DNA of 64,000 bases from Microbulbifer agarilyticus (GCF_019800665.1 NZ_JAHVKO010000006.1:1-64000), one strand, 5' to 3'. Positions 16,147-26,175 are shown, numbered from the stretch's first letter. Made by a program: numbers and translations. The notes: generated by a model from the letters alone, not told the origin.

Positions 16147-18871
16147 ATGGCTTGTCCTGCACCGAGCGTAACAGCTGCTCTGCCAGTGCAATCGCCTGCT
16201 GGCGATCTTTCACATCGAGTTTCTGATACAAACTGCGGATGTGGGTCTTGATGGTGCTGGGCGCTACCTTGAAGTGTCGCGCGATACGCTCGTTGGAAAG
16301 GCCTGAGTGAATCGCATTCAGCACCTGCCACTCGCGTGGGGTGAGGGGAGAGTGACGCAGGAAGTCGGGCACGGCATCGCTGGCGAGGATTTCGCGCACG
16401 ATGGTTTCGTCCAGTTCGATACGGATGCCGCCGCCGAGCTCCGGCTGCTGTTGCGCGAGCTTGATGAGCTTCTGTGCCTTCTCGGTCTGGGCCTCGTTCA
16501 GGGCCTGCTCGCCGGTTTCTTCCAGCGCAGCTTTCAGCAGGACGATCATCGGCTTGCCGATTTGCAGGAAGCTCGCGTTGAGCTCGCTGTCGAGCATGAT
16601 GGTGAGCGCCGCACGCAGATTTTCCAGCGCTTTTTCACGGCGTTCACGCAGCCAGGCAAGGTGGGCGGCGAGGACGTGATTACGCAGCTGGTCGGTTATC
16701 AGGCCGCATTCATCCGCGACCTGTTGCAGACGGCCGAGCAAGCGGTTGGCATCGGAGTACCGGTGCAGGGAAATCAGTGCACGCACATGGTTGCGGCCGT
16801 AGCACTGCTCGAAATGGTTGCTGGGGCGGTCGGCAACCGGTTCCGCCTGTTCCTGCCAGGTAGCGATGGCTTCGGTGTTTTCCAGGGCCTGCCAAACGCG
16901 CATGCGCGCCGCATCGGCGTTGGCAACCCAGTCGCGGTGATACTGTTCACCGGAGAGCAGGTGCTCAACCCGCTCCATCCATTCAAGGCATTCATCTTTG
17001 TCGCCACGCGCCAGGGCGACTTTCAACAGCAGTGTGTATTCCGGCAGCAGCCAGCGCTCGCCCACTTTGCGGTTAATCTGCATGCCGCGGCGGGCGGACT
17101 CGGCAGCGCCGTCCAGGTCGCCGGCTTCCCACTGCAGCTGGCCTTTCAGGCGGTAAATAAATTCGGAAATCGGCAGGCCCACAAGATGGTGTTCCTCGAT
17201 CAGCCGCTGCGCGCGCGCCTGTAGTGCGGCGGCCTTTTTCAGCAGGCCGTTGGCGAAGGCGATTTCAGTCTGCTGGCACACTGCCCAGGCTGCATTGGGG
17301 ATGTCCTGCTGCGCGAGGGTGGCTTTTTCCACAGCCTCCATATGGTGCATGGCCTGATCCAGCTCACCCAGGCAGAAGCTGGTTTCACCGATAACCAGCT
17401 GTGCGGCAATGCGCTCGCTGACCTGATCTTTGGGGAGTAGGTCGAGGGCTTCCTGTGCGTACTCTTTGGCTTTGAGGATTTGCCCGCGGGACACGGCTGC
17501 CTGCGCGCGCATCGCGGCAAATGCGCCTTCAAAGGCTTCCCATTGTTTGGGGTCTTCCCGTTGCAGCCAGCTTTCCGCCGCCGCCAGCAATTTGTTACAG
17601 CGCTCGTAATCAAAGCTGTCGCGGGCGAGGCGCGCCGCCAGCAAAGTGAACGAGGCGTGGCGTTTGATCAGGTCTTCGCCCAGCCAATTGAGGCTGTCAT
17701 TGAGCACCCGGAATTGGCCTTCGCGCAGGAACTGTTCGCCCTGTTCGGCGAGTAGGCGGTGTACCCGGTCGCGGTCTTCCGCCTTCAGTGCATGGCGCAG
17801 GGCTTCCAGCGGTTGCTGCAGCTCTTGCCAAGTATCACTGGCGGTCTGGTGCAGCTGGGTAAGCTGGCTGCCGTCGGATAACTGGCGCTGCAGGAAGCGG
17901 GCAAATACTGGGTGGAAGCGAAACCATTGGCGGCTGGAATCCTGCGCTTGCAGGAACAGGCCGCGACTGGCCGCGGTTTCCAGCTGTTGCTGGCCACCAG
18001 TCTGGCCACTCAGGCGTTCCGCCAGCAGGCCATTTACGCGGGTTAGAATAGAGGTGCGGGCAAGCAGCTGGCGCAACTCCGGCTCCAGCCGTTCCAGTAC
18101 CTCTTCGGCGAGGTAATCGAGAATATGTGCGTGGCCCTGCTCCAGTTCGCCCAGATAGCGGTCTACTTCTTCCTGGTCACGCACGGATAGCGCGAACATC
18201 TGGATGGCCGGCGGCCAGCCTTCGGACAGCTGATGCAGCTGGGCAACACGGTCACTGCCGAGAGTAAACGGCAGGCGGCGAGCGAGTAGCTGGGTGGTTT
18301 CGTCGATGGTGAGTGCCAGGTCTTCCGCACCCAGTTCCAGCAGTCGGCCCTGCAGGCGCAATGCGCCGAGGCCCAGTGGTGGCTGGCTGCGACTGGTAAT
18401 TACGATACCGATACCTGCCGGCGCATGGCGCAGCAGAAAGCGGGTGGCATCGTGGACGATAGGGTTGTCGATCTGGTGGTAGTCATCGAGGACGATACGC
18501 AGTTCACTGGGGAGCTGGCGCAATTCCGCCAGCATCTGGCTGATCACCAGTGAGGGATCGAGATTGTGCTGAGCGGCGAGGATCTTGCTGGTTTCCGGCA
18601 CGCCATTGCCGGTAGCGCGATGCACGCTTTCTACCAGGTAGCGGCAGAACTGGCCGGGCTCGTTATCGCCGCCGTCCAGGGAGTACCAGGCAACCGGGTT
18701 GTCTTGTTCGAGTGCCCAGGAGGTGACCAGAGTGGTCTTGCCGTAGCCGGCGGGGGCGGTGACCAGTAATAGTTGGTCACTCTGACTTTGTTCCAGCAGT
18801 GACAGCAGCCGAGGCCTCTGCAACGTGTGTTCGGGGCAGTCGGGAAGGCTGTACTTGGAGGCTAGGAGCAT
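16145..18871 (-). CDS. malT: MalT, LuxR-family ATP-dependent activator of maltose genes
   Basis: A full-length MalT-like STAND regulator of about 908 residues. Order: Walker A APAGYGKTT (about 39-47), sensor/Asp motif VLDDYH, a winged-helix part, a long tetratricopeptide-like repeat sensor domain (about 400-800), and a C-terminal LuxR HTH (LTPREWQVLNAIHSGLSNER, then APSTIKTHIRSLYQKL). E. coli MalT binds ATP and maltotriose, multimerises, and activates mal promoters. The inner ATG at 18871 (MLLASKYS) is chosen because it aligns with E. coli MLIPSKLS. Likely targets here are the alpha-glucosidase and MFS permease. No exact MalT box was found upstream of them, so this is an inference. Confidence 0.9.
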   Translation of the reverse strand: MLLASKYSLPDCPEHTLQRPRLLSLLEQSQSDQLLLVTAPAGYGKTTLVTSWALEQDNPVAWYSLDGGDNEPGQFCRYLVESVHRATGNGVPETSKILAAQHNLDPSLVISQMLAELRQLPSELRIVLDDYHQIDNPIVHDATRFLLRHAPAGIGIVITSRSQPPLGLGALRLQGRLLELGAEDLALTIDETTQLLARRLPFTLGSDRVAQLHQLSEGWPPAIQMFALSVRDQEEVDRYLGELEQGHAHILDYLAEEVLERLEPELRQLLARTSILTRVNGLLAERLSGQTGGQQQLETAASRGLFLQAQDSSRQWFRFHPVFARFLQRQLSDGSQLTQLHQTASDTWQELQQPLEALRHALKAEDRDRVHRLLAEQGEQFLREGQFRVLNDSLNWLGEDLIKRHASFTLLAARLARDSFDYERCNKLLAAAESWLQREDPKQWEAFEGAFAAMRAQAAVSRGQILKAKEYAQEALDLLPKDQVSERIAAQLVIGETSFCLGELDQAMHHMEAVEKATLAQQDIPNAAWAVCQQTEIAFANGLLKKAAALQARAQRLIEEHHLVGLPISEFIYRLKGQLQWEAGDLDGAAESARRGMQINRKVGERWLLPEYTLLLKVALARGDKDECLEWMERVEHLLSGEQYHRDWVANADAARMRVWQALENTEAIATWQEQAEPVADRPSNHFEQCYGRNHVRALISLHRYSDANRLLGRLQQVADECGLITDQLRNHVLAAHLAWLRERREKALENLRAALTIMLDSELNASFLQIGKPMIVLLKAALEETGEQALNEAQTEKAQKLIKLAQQQPELGGGIRIELDETIVREILASDAVPDFLRHSPLTPREWQVLNAIHSGLSNERIARHFKVAPSTIKTHIRSLYQKLDVKDRQQAIALAEQLLRSVQDKP

Positions 18872-18971
18872 GGCATTGACCAATCAACAGGACATTGACC
18901 GGGGTTCCCACACACCTAAACCCCGGGAGGCACAATTGTACAGTCTTAGTGTGCCAGCCCGGAATTTCGTT

Positions 18972-19003
18972 CACCTCCCCCTTGGCAGGGGGGGGAGGCG
19001 GTG
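18972..19003. repeat. Second G/C-run palindrome, upstream of malT
   Basis: CACCTCCCCC-TTGGCA-GGGGGGGGAGG followed by CGGTG. It resembles the palindrome at 13740-13764. It sits between the GH9 stop (19032) and the malT start. Confidence 0.5.
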
Positions 19004-19031
19004 GATACTTTGCGACCAACTGGTCGCGGAG

Positions 19032-20834
19032 CTAGTGGGCGTCCTCGGAGTCCGAGCCTATCTGGTCGTGCTGGCTTTCCAGAGCGTGCAGGCCGTTGAT
19101 CAGGTAAGCAAAGGGCGCATTCCAGTTGATGGCGATTTCGTTGCTGGCGAAGCTGCACACATGGTCAACGAACGATTCATCGGCGATGTCGCTGGGGTAG
19201 TTGCAGCCATCGTGCTGGCCCGGGTTGGGCCCGCCGACAAGAAACCCGGGCAGGGGTGGAAGCTCCGGGCGCGCGGCAGTGAGACGGTGGTGTGGGTGCT
19301 GCGGGGTGCGGATACCGAAGCCGGTGACAAACGAATAGCCAGTGGCGTTGCGTCCGAGCAGGTAGTCGCGGGTATCTTCGGCACTGCGCAGGAAGTCTGC
19401 GTTACCGGTGATGCGGAAGGCTTCTAATAACAAAATGCCCTGATTAGCCGCCACTGAATTGCTCCCCCAGACGAAATGCTTGGGGTCGCTGCTGATGGGT
19501 GAGCGGTAGGCGTTGCGCGTGCTTGCCAGGGTTAGGTCGAGGGCCGCTTGCACCAGGTTATCGGCCACCCTTTTTTGCCACGGGGTGCTCTCTTTGGGGA
19601 GCTTGCCTGCATTGGCGAGCAAACTGTAATACCCGAGCCAGCGCACATCGCCCCAGCTTGGCAGTGCGTATTCGGTGGGAGTGGTGCGGATAATCTTCCA
19701 GTACTGTGGCTCGCCAGTGGCGAGAAACAATTCCGCGGCAGCCCAGAAGTGTTCGTCGGTAAAATGTTTATCGCCGTAAGCGCCAGTTACGATGTCTGGG
19801 TCAAACTGTTGGTTCAGCTGGTCCTGTCGGTACGCCACCGCGGGGTTTTCCTCTGCCCATTGCCAAGCTGCCCGCGCCGAATTCAGGTAGTGTGCGGCCT
19901 GCCGTGGTTCAAATGGTGCGAATACTCGTGCGGCCTGCGCCATAACGGCGGCGAAGTCCAGTGTTGCCGCAGTACCTTTCTGCACCATGTAGCGCGTCTT
20001 TGTGGCGAGATGTGGGGCCACCATACCCTCGAAGTTGGCGGTGGTCAGTTTGTGGTACACACCGCCGTCATTGGGATCCTGCATATCAGTGAGCCAATCC
20101 AGGTTGTAGCGCACCTCGTCGAGAATATCGGGCAGGCCATTCTCGGACTCGGGAATATTGAGCGAACGTGCTGAAAAATATTCGGGGAAGCGTTCGTACG
20201 CACTCATCAATGTACCCATCGTAATACCGCTATTGACGACATATTTGTTGTAGTCGCCGGCGTCGTACCAGCCCTTGGGGGCCGACACGATAGTACCCGC
20301 AGGGCGCTCGGCACTGGCAGCCGAAGAGTGAATCAGAATTTTGTCATCCGCGTGTCCTGCAGGTCTGGCCCAGATACCTGCGTAATGCTCTTCAATGGGC
20401 ATGGAGGCGCGCTGAAAGTAAAACGCCTTGAGGCTGGCATCAGCCAGAGCGTCGTAAAGCCCACTCTCAACTCGAAACACTTCGCGCTGCCCCTCGGGTA
20501 ATTCTATTGCGTAGGTGCCGGGCGCTTGAATCGCGCTGAAATCTGCTCGCCAGCTCTGCGTGCCCCCCAGGGTCTTCTCTTGCGATGCCTGCATTCTGCC
20601 GCGCAGCGCCGCTTCATCTGTGGACAGATCCCGTATGACGAAAGTGCCAGGATTACTGTCTGCGAGTACGACCGCCAATTTATTGGCGGCTGGCAGGAAT
20701 CCAAGTTGATTCATACGGATCGGATTTTCAGCGGTGGTTGAGAGTTTTTCTGTTGGTGCATTCGCTCCAACACTACCGGCAAAAGCCATCCATAAGGAAA
20801 AAGTGAGTGCCTTTGTTCTTGTATTGGAAATCAT
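19032..20834 (-). CDS. Secreted GH9 glycoside hydrolase with N-terminal Ig-like domain
   Basis: 600 residues. A signal peptide (about 1-25, ending VGANA) is followed by a CelD_N-type Ig-like domain (about 35-122, starting RMNQLGFLP) and an (alpha/alpha)6 GH9 catalytic domain. Catalytic elements: GWYDAGDYNKY (188-198) with Asp191 and Asp194, PQHPHHR late in the domain, and the acid Glu566 in NEIAINWNAPF. GH9 enzymes cleave beta-1,4-glucans; some act as cellobiases or glucosaminidases. There is no carbohydrate-binding module and no lipobox, so a periplasmic oligosaccharide-processing enzyme is likely. A GGAG ribosome site precedes the ATG. It is divergent from the TonB receptor cluster, suggesting that its products or substrate enter through that receptor. 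Confidence 0.9.
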   Translation of the reverse strand: MISNTRTKALTFSLWMAFAGSVGANAPTEKLSTTAENPIRMNQLGFLPAANKLAVVLADSNPGTFVIRDLSTDEAALRGRMQASQEKTLGGTQSWRADFSAIQAPGTYAIELPEGQREVFRVESGLYDALADASLKAFYFQRASMPIEEHYAGIWARPAGHADDKILIHSSAASAERPAGTIVSAPKGWYDAGDYNKYVVNSGITMGTLMSAYERFPEYFSARSLNIPESENGLPDILDEVRYNLDWLTDMQDPNDGGVYHKLTTANFEGMVAPHLATKTRYMVQKGTAATLDFAAVMAQAARVFAPFEPRQAAHYLNSARAAWQWAEENPAVAYRQDQLNQQFDPDIVTGAYGDKHFTDEHFWAAAELFLATGEPQYWKIIRTTPTEYALPSWGDVRWLGYYSLLANAGKLPKESTPWQKRVADNLVQAALDLTLASTRNAYRSPISSDPKHFVWGSNSVAANQGILLLEAFRITGNADFLRSAEDTRDYLLGRNATGYSFVTGFGIRTPQHPHHRLTAARPELPPLPGFLVGGPNPGQHDGCNYPSDIADESFVDHVCSFASNEIAINWNAPFAYLINGLHALESQHDQIGSDSEDAH

Positions 20835-21186
20835 GTGGGCTCCAGGCCGGTGGGACGGAAATATGGTTCTGTACCTGATTAAGACGTTTCAGAAGCCGTA
20901 ATCGAACACGGATTTTCGGTATCGCCTGCCGTTTACCATTTTTTGTTTGACCAGAGGGGGACTATTGCCCCTGCTCGCGCGTCCTCCTGAGTAGATAGGG
21001 CAAAGTTTCACGCTTGGCTGTGCTTTTGAAGTGTGGATACCCGCAAGGGGCGTCCTATCCGGCACCGCCGATACGGTGCCTGCATTGCAAACAATAACCT
21101 TGAAAAATAACCAGAGTCGCCGTCCGTCCCGAGAGAGAGCAGCTTTGCGTGGGGCGAAGACGGGAAATGCGAAGAGGGAAATCCGA
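20835..21186. promoter_or_regulatory. Divergent control region between GH9 and the TonB receptor
   Basis: 352 bases without a gene. A small hairpin GGCACCG-CCGATA-CGGTGCC lies at about 21061-21080. TTGCAA near 21085 could be a -35 element for the receptor. No LacI-type palindrome was recognised. Confidence 0.45.
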
Positions 21187-24100
21187 ATGTTCAAACGCAC
21201 AAAACTGTCGGGTGCGGTGGTCGCTGCCATCGCCTCAATGACTTGCGCGCCACAATTGCTCGCCCAGGAAGATACCCTGGAAGAAGTAACCGTTGTCGGC
21301 ATCCGCGCCTCCATGGATCGAGCCATGGATATCAAACGGGATTCGACCGGTGTGGTGGATGCAATTTCTGCCGAAGATATGGGTAAGTTCCCGGATACCA
21401 ACCTGGCCGAATCTCTGCAGCGGATTACCGGTGTGTCCATCAATCGCGTGAACGGCGAAGGTGCTGAAGTAACCGTGCGTGGTTTTGGCCCAGACAACAA
21501 CATGGTGACCCTGAATGGACGAACCATGCCTACTGGTACCACTTACGGCGGCGGTAGCGGTTCTGATGGTTCTACCAAAGCTGGCGGTACGCGCGCATTT
21601 AACTTCGCGAATTTGGCTTCAGAAAATGTGAGTGGTGTTGAGGTATACAAAACCAGCAAAGCCAATGTGGCGACTGGCGGTATCGGTGCCACCATCGATA
21701 TTAAAACGACCCGCCCGCTGGATAACCCGGGTCTAACCGCCAGCGCTGGTGTAAAGGCGGTGGCAGACACCACCAACCGCTACAACGACGATATCACACC
21801 GGAATTTTCCGGTATTGTCAGTTGGGCCAATGAAGAATCCACCTGGGGCGCGTCTTTGGCGTTGAGCCATCAAAAGCGCGATTCCGGTTATTCCGGTGTG
21901 ACCGTAAACAACTGGAATATTGGCGTTTGGGGGCAGGATGACCTGTACAACCAGAATCCGGTAACCGACGCAGACAAAGCGGAAATTGTGAATGCGCCGG
22001 ACGATGGTCAGCTGTATGCGCGTCCCAATGACTTCCGCTACGCTTTCTCCGATACCCAGCGCGAGCGTCTCAACGGACAACTCACTTTGCAATTCCAGCC
22101 CACCGAGAAGCTCACCGCGACCGTTGACTATCTCTATGCAGACAACGATATCGAAGAGCATCGCGGTGAAGTTACCAACTGGATTCAGAACGGTTCCAAC
22201 CTTGCACGGATAGTGTTTGACGATTCTGAAATTGCTACACCGCTGTCTCTTAGCGAGGCCTATGGCGGTACCGTGGATATCGGTTTTGAGCAGCAGTACC
22301 GTGCCCAGAGCAACACGCTCGATTCCCTGGGCGTGAACTTCGAATTTGAGGTGAATGACGCGCTCACCCTGGCGTTTGATGTGCACGACTCCTCTATGGA
22401 AAGTCTGCCAACCGGGCCGGACCGTGCGGGTGAAGTGGCCATTGGTCTTGGCTCACCCACAGTGACAGGTAAAACACTGGATTTCTCCGGCACCACGCCG
22501 CAGTACTCTCACACTACGACCGTAGCGGGCAATGCGTTGACCGCACAGAATGTAGGATCTTCCATCTTGCGCGTACGCGGCGCCGGCTCCGTTAATGACA
22601 TTACGCAGGCGAAATTCGACGGCCAGTTCGAATTCGATAACGGTCGCTTCGACTTCGGCATCGAAACTCGTCAAATGGAAATGAATGCCTACCAGACTTC
22701 TGGTGTAAATCAGGCGCTGGGTAACTGGGGTATCGCAAACCCGGGTGAATTTCCGGCGGATATGCTGGACGTGATCAATGTGGCCAGCGAGTTTGAAGAC
22801 TTTAATACTGGCAGTAGTCCGGCAATCGCATTCCGCGGCGATGCGGTGGCTTTGACTCGCTACGCTAACACCCTGTACCCGGATACCTGCCTGTGTGTGT
22901 CCGACACCAACACGTTCAGTGATGTGCTCGAAGAAGATACTTCGGCGGCATATTTCCAGGTTGGCCTGAATAGCGAACTAAATAGCATGCCGGTGAACTT
23001 CCTCGCCGGGGTTCGCTACGAGACGACCGATGTGTCGTCCCAGTCACTGGTTAACCCAATTCCGTATTTGGTTTGGGAAAATAACAACGACTTTGCCCCG
23101 GGTGCGGCAGGCGATCAGGAAGCCTGGTCTGAGCGCGCCAGCTACGACAACCTCTTGCCGAGTCTGGATTTCGATATTCAGTTCACCGAGGATCTGGTGG
23201 GTCGCTTCTCTTACAGTAAGTCCATTGCCCGCGCGGGTTACGGTGATCTGAAAGTGGCACCAGGTAACTTTGAGACCGGCGGCTCTACATTAAATGGCGC
23301 CATTCCTACCGCGACTTCATCCAACCCGGGTCTGCTTCCACTGGAGTCTAACAACCTCGACTTGTCGATGGAGTGGTACTACGGCGACTCCAGCTACGTG
23401 TCACTGGGCTTCTTCGAGAAGCGTGTGGATAACTTTATCGGCACCGGCCAGGTAGACGAAACCCACTTCGGTATTCTCGATCAGACTGCTGGCCCACGCG
23501 CCATTGCCGCACAAGCCGAACTGGAATCTCTGGGGCTGTCCACAGATGACACCAACCTCTATGCAATGGTTGTGTTGATGGAGCACCCGGAAGCTATTAC
23601 CGATAATCCGACTGTGTTCCCGAATGGTGTTTTTGAAGGCACAACTGAGCAGCTACTGTTGCTGGGTGAAACCGCTGGGTGGGATATCATCCCGGAAGCG
23701 GGCGACCCGGAAATGGTGTTCCGCACCAGTAAACCAATCAACAACCGCGAAGCGAAGATCCACGGTGCAGAACTGGCCGCCCAGCACTTCTTTGGCGAGA
23801 GTGGCTTCGGTATCCAGGCTAACTACACCATTGTGCGCGGTGACGTAGGTTTTGATGATCTGGGACTGCCAACCGAGAATCAGTTTGCCCTGACCGGTCT
23901 CAGTGATACCGCGAATGTGGTATTGGTTTACGAAAACTTCGGTTTACAGGCGCGACTGGCTTACAACTGGCGCGATAAATTCCTTACCGCCACCAACCAG
24001 GGGTCATCCCGTAACCCGCGTTATGTAGACACCTTCTCGCAGATTGATATGAGCATAGGTTACGATTTGACCGATCAAATTGCTCTGTCTTTCGAGGGGA

Positions 24101-24210
24101 TCAACATCACTGGAGAGGACATCAAGGAGTACAACCGTAACGAGCGTATGGTGCGCTATATGGATGACCTTGGTGCACGTTACCAGCTCGGGGCTTACTA
24201 CAAGTTCTGA
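21187..24210 (+). CDS. Large TonB-dependent receptor, glycan-uptake type (TIGR01782-like)
   Basis: 1007 residues from the ATG at 21187, chosen for GAGGG about 10 bases upstream and because the signal peptide starts there (MFKRTKLSGAVVAAIASMTC, cleavage near LLA-QE). The plug domain follows, with VTVVGIRASMDRAMDIKR and KFPDTNLAESLQRITGVSI, typical of the Xanthomonas/Caulobacter-type receptors that import oligosaccharides. The rest is a 22-strand barrel ending in the aromatic YKF. Energised by TonB-ExbBD, it would bring a glycan into the periplasm. Followed by a terminator and then SapC, cupin and halogenase-family genes. Divergent GH9 suggests a beta-linked sugar substrate; this is not proven. 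Confidence 0.92.
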   Translation: MFKRTKLSGAVVAAIASMTCAPQLLAQEDTLEEVTVVGIRASMDRAMDIKRDSTGVVDAISAEDMGKFPDTNLAESLQRITGVSINRVNGEGAEVTVRGFGPDNNMVTLNGRTMPTGTTYGGGSGSDGSTKAGGTRAFNFANLASENVSGVEVYKTSKANVATGGIGATIDIKTTRPLDNPGLTASAGVKAVADTTNRYNDDITPEFSGIVSWANEESTWGASLALSHQKRDSGYSGVTVNNWNIGVWGQDDLYNQNPVTDADKAEIVNAPDDGQLYARPNDFRYAFSDTQRERLNGQLTLQFQPTEKLTATVDYLYADNDIEEHRGEVTNWIQNGSNLARIVFDDSEIATPLSLSEAYGGTVDIGFEQQYRAQSNTLDSLGVNFEFEVNDALTLAFDVHDSSMESLPTGPDRAGEVAIGLGSPTVTGKTLDFSGTTPQYSHTTTVAGNALTAQNVGSSILRVRGAGSVNDITQAKFDGQFEFDNGRFDFGIETRQMEMNAYQTSGVNQALGNWGIANPGEFPADMLDVINVASEFEDFNTGSSPAIAFRGDAVALTRYANTLYPDTCLCVSDTNTFSDVLEEDTSAAYFQVGLNSELNSMPVNFLAGVRYETTDVSSQSLVNPIPYLVWENNNDFAPGAAGDQEAWSERASYDNLLPSLDFDIQFTEDLVGRFSYSKSIARAGYGDLKVAPGNFETGGSTLNGAIPTATSSNPGLLPLESNNLDLSMEWYYGDSSYVSLGFFEKRVDNFIGTGQVDETHFGILDQTAGPRAIAAQAELESLGLSTDDTNLYAMVVLMEHPEAITDNPTVFPNGVFEGTTEQLLLLGETAGWDIIPEAGDPEMVFRTSKPINNREAKIHGAELAAQHFFGESGFGIQANYTIVRGDVGFDDLGLPTENQFALTGLSDTANVVLVYENFGLQARLAYNWRDKFLTATNQGSSRNPRYVDTFSQIDMSIGYDLTDQIALSFEGINITGEDIKEYNRNERMVRYMDDLGARYQLGAYYKF

Positions 24211-24247
24211 TGATTTTGGTAGTAAAGTTTGTTGTATGACAACTCAG

Positions 24248-24274
24248 AAAGCCGCTGGAGACAGCGGCTTTTTG
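24248..24274 (+). terminator. Terminator after the TonB receptor
   Basis: AAAGCCGCTG-GAGA-CAGCGGCTTT followed by TTT, 37 bases after the receptor stop. It probably lets part of the transcripts continue into sapC, giving more receptor than downstream proteins. Confidence 0.85.
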
Positions 24275-24374
24275 TGCATAGAAAATACCGGTAGTATTAA
24301 CTTGTGGTTTTATCAAACACTGGTTTCAATCCCTGAAAGAAGTACTACTTCCACATAATAATAACGGGGTGATT

Positions 24375-25109
24375 ATGAATACGAACTTTGTGCTGTTGAA
24401 CAATGTTGAGCATTCCGATCTTAACGTATTGCAAAACTTTTCTAGTGCGCTGGGTGATGGCGCAGCGGCGGTGCTTACTTTTCCCACTGAATTCGAAAAT
24501 GTCCAACGGGAATACCCCATCCTGTTAAGAAAAGATGCACAAAGTGGTGCTTTTCAAGGGGTTGCGATTCTCGGGCTACAGAAAGGGGAGAACCTCTTTC
24601 TAGATAGCGAGGGGAAAAGTGCAAATGGATGGGCGGGGAATTATGTCCCAGCCGTGGTCGCTCGAGGTCCATTTATTATCGGATTTCAGGAGCCCGAGGA
24701 CGGCGATACTCCGCAACCGATGATTTATGTAGACGAGAAAAGCCCCAAGTTAAGTCGCAAAGAAGGTGCACCACTATTTCTGGAGTTTGGTGGCAACAGC
24801 CCCTACCTGGACTATATCTCGAGTGTGCTACGTATTATTCATCAAGGTGAAGAGTTCGGTCGTCAGATGTTTGCCGCGTTGGATGAGGTGGGGGTGATTG
24901 AGCCTGTATCGATTAATGTAGATCTCAAAAATGGGGACAAACACCAGCTCTCGGGCTATTACACCGTGAGCGAAGAGCGGCTGAATAATTTAAATGGGGA
25001 GAGCCTGCACGCATTGAACGTCGCGGGATATCTGCGTGGCGCTTTCCTTATGCTTTCTTCCCTCGGCAATATTGAAAATCTGGTGGCACGCAAAAATGCC
25101 CGTTTATGA
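24375..25109 (+). CDS. SapC-family protein
   Basis: 244 residues from the ATG at 24375; the in-frame GTG two codons earlier is less likely. It matches the SapC-like family: FPTEFENVQREYPILLRKD near the N-terminus (about 35-55), then LFLDSEGKSANGWAGNYVPA and RGPFIIGF. No signal peptide. The family name comes from a Campylobacter S-layer locus, but in proteobacteria these proteins sit beside TonB receptors, cupin and tryptophan-halogenase-family genes in carbohydrate-use loci. The biochemical role is unknown. Its end overlaps the start chosen for the next gene by 14 bases. Confidence 0.85.
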   Translation: MNTNFVLLNNVEHSDLNVLQNFSSALGDGAAAVLTFPTEFENVQREYPILLRKDAQSGAFQGVAILGLQKGENLFLDSEGKSANGWAGNYVPAVVARGPFIIGFQEPEDGDTPQPMIYVDEKSPKLSRKEGAPLFLEFGGNSPYLDYISSVLRIIHQGEEFGRQMFAALDEVGVIEPVSINVDLKNGDKHQLSGYYTVSEERLNNLNGESLHALNVAGYLRGAFLMLSSLGNIENLVARKNARL

Positions 25110-26175
25110 TGAAGCTGCAATGATGAGCTCCGCACGTGTTAGCACGCCAGTGGATGAAGTTGTGGTTGGATCAGACAGGCAAATTCCTACCGGGCTGTTG
25201 CAGTGCAATACACCAGTGGTACTGAGAGGACTGGTGAAACAGTGGCCGTTGGTGGGGGCGGCGGATCGATCTGCTGAGGCTGCGGTGGATTATCTTAGTG
25301 GGTTTTATAACGGTAAACCCTGTTTGGTGAACTTTGGTCGCGACAGCTCGGGTCGTTACTTCTACGATGAGGATGTTCGTCGGCTGAATTACGACACCCT
25401 GCGTGCCCCCATCGATGACGTTCTGCAGAAGATCCTGAAAACCATGGACAGTACTGCACCGAGCGAAAACGACTATTCGTCATATTACGTATCTTCGACT
25501 TCTGTAGATGCTTTCTTTCCTGGTTTACGGGAACGAAATAACCTCCAAATCCCGCGTGTTGAGGCAGACTACTCGCTCGTGCAGCCGCAAATGAAAATCT
25601 GGATCGGTAATCGCTCCGTAGCCAGCTGCCACTATGATGCTCTGGACAATATTGCGTGCTGTGTTGCCGGGCGTCGGCGATTCACTTTATTCCCCCCCGA
25701 TCAATTCAAGAACCTGTACTTCGGTCCGCTGGATCTAACCCCCGGCGGGCAGGCCATCAGCATGGTGGATTTTGCCGAGCCGGACTTTGAGCGCTTCCCG
25801 CGGTTCCGCGAAGCCGTGGCGCATGGACTGGTGACTGAGCTGGAGCCGGGAGATGCTATTTATATTCCCAGTATGTGGATGCACCATGTTGAGGGGCTGA
25901 GCCCATTCAATGTTTTGGTGAATTACTGGTGGGACGATGCTCCCCAGTTCACAGGTTCAGGTATGAACGCGTTGTATCACGGCATTCTTTCCCTGCGTGA
26001 TAAGCCCGCGCACGAAAAAGAGGGGTGGCGACAATTGTTCGAGTACTACGTGTTTGGCGATGCTGAGCACGCCGGTGAGCACCTGCCTGAACACGCGCGT
26101 GGTGTATTAGGGAAATTGGACAATGCCAGCGCGCGCCAGTTGCGCGCCATGTTGATCAACCGATTGAATCGTTGA
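25096..26175 (+). CDS. Cupin_8/JmjC-like 2-oxoglutarate-dependent dioxygenase family protein
   Basis: About 359 residues. The double-stranded beta-helix carries a His-x-Asp pair in SCHYDALDNIACCVAGRRRF (about 195-214) and the distal His in MWMHHVEGL, the usual iron triad of Cupin_8/JmjC hydroxylases. The N-terminal part has PVVLRGLVKQWP, typical of the family. The start at 25096 overlaps sapC; ATGs at 25120 and 25123 are alternatives. Proteins like this recur between SapC and halogenase-family genes next to TonB receptors. A hydroxylation role in glycan metabolism or signalling is possible, substrate unknown. Confidence 0.82.
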   Translation: MPVYDEAAMMSSARVSTPVDEVVVGSDRQIPTGLLQCNTPVVLRGLVKQWPLVGAADRSAEAAVDYLSGFYNGKPCLVNFGRDSSGRYFYDEDVRRLNYDTLRAPIDDVLQKILKTMDSTAPSENDYSSYYVSSTSVDAFFPGLRERNNLQIPRVEADYSLVQPQMKIWIGNRSVASCHYDALDNIACCVAGRRRFTLFPPDQFKNLYFGPLDLTPGGQAISMVDFAEPDFERFPRFREAVAHGLVTELEPGDAIYIPSMWMHHVEGLSPFNVLVNYWWDDAPQFTGSGMNALYHGILSLRDKPAHEKEGWRQLFEYYVFGDAEHAGEHLPEHARGVLGKLDNASARQLRAMLINRLNR

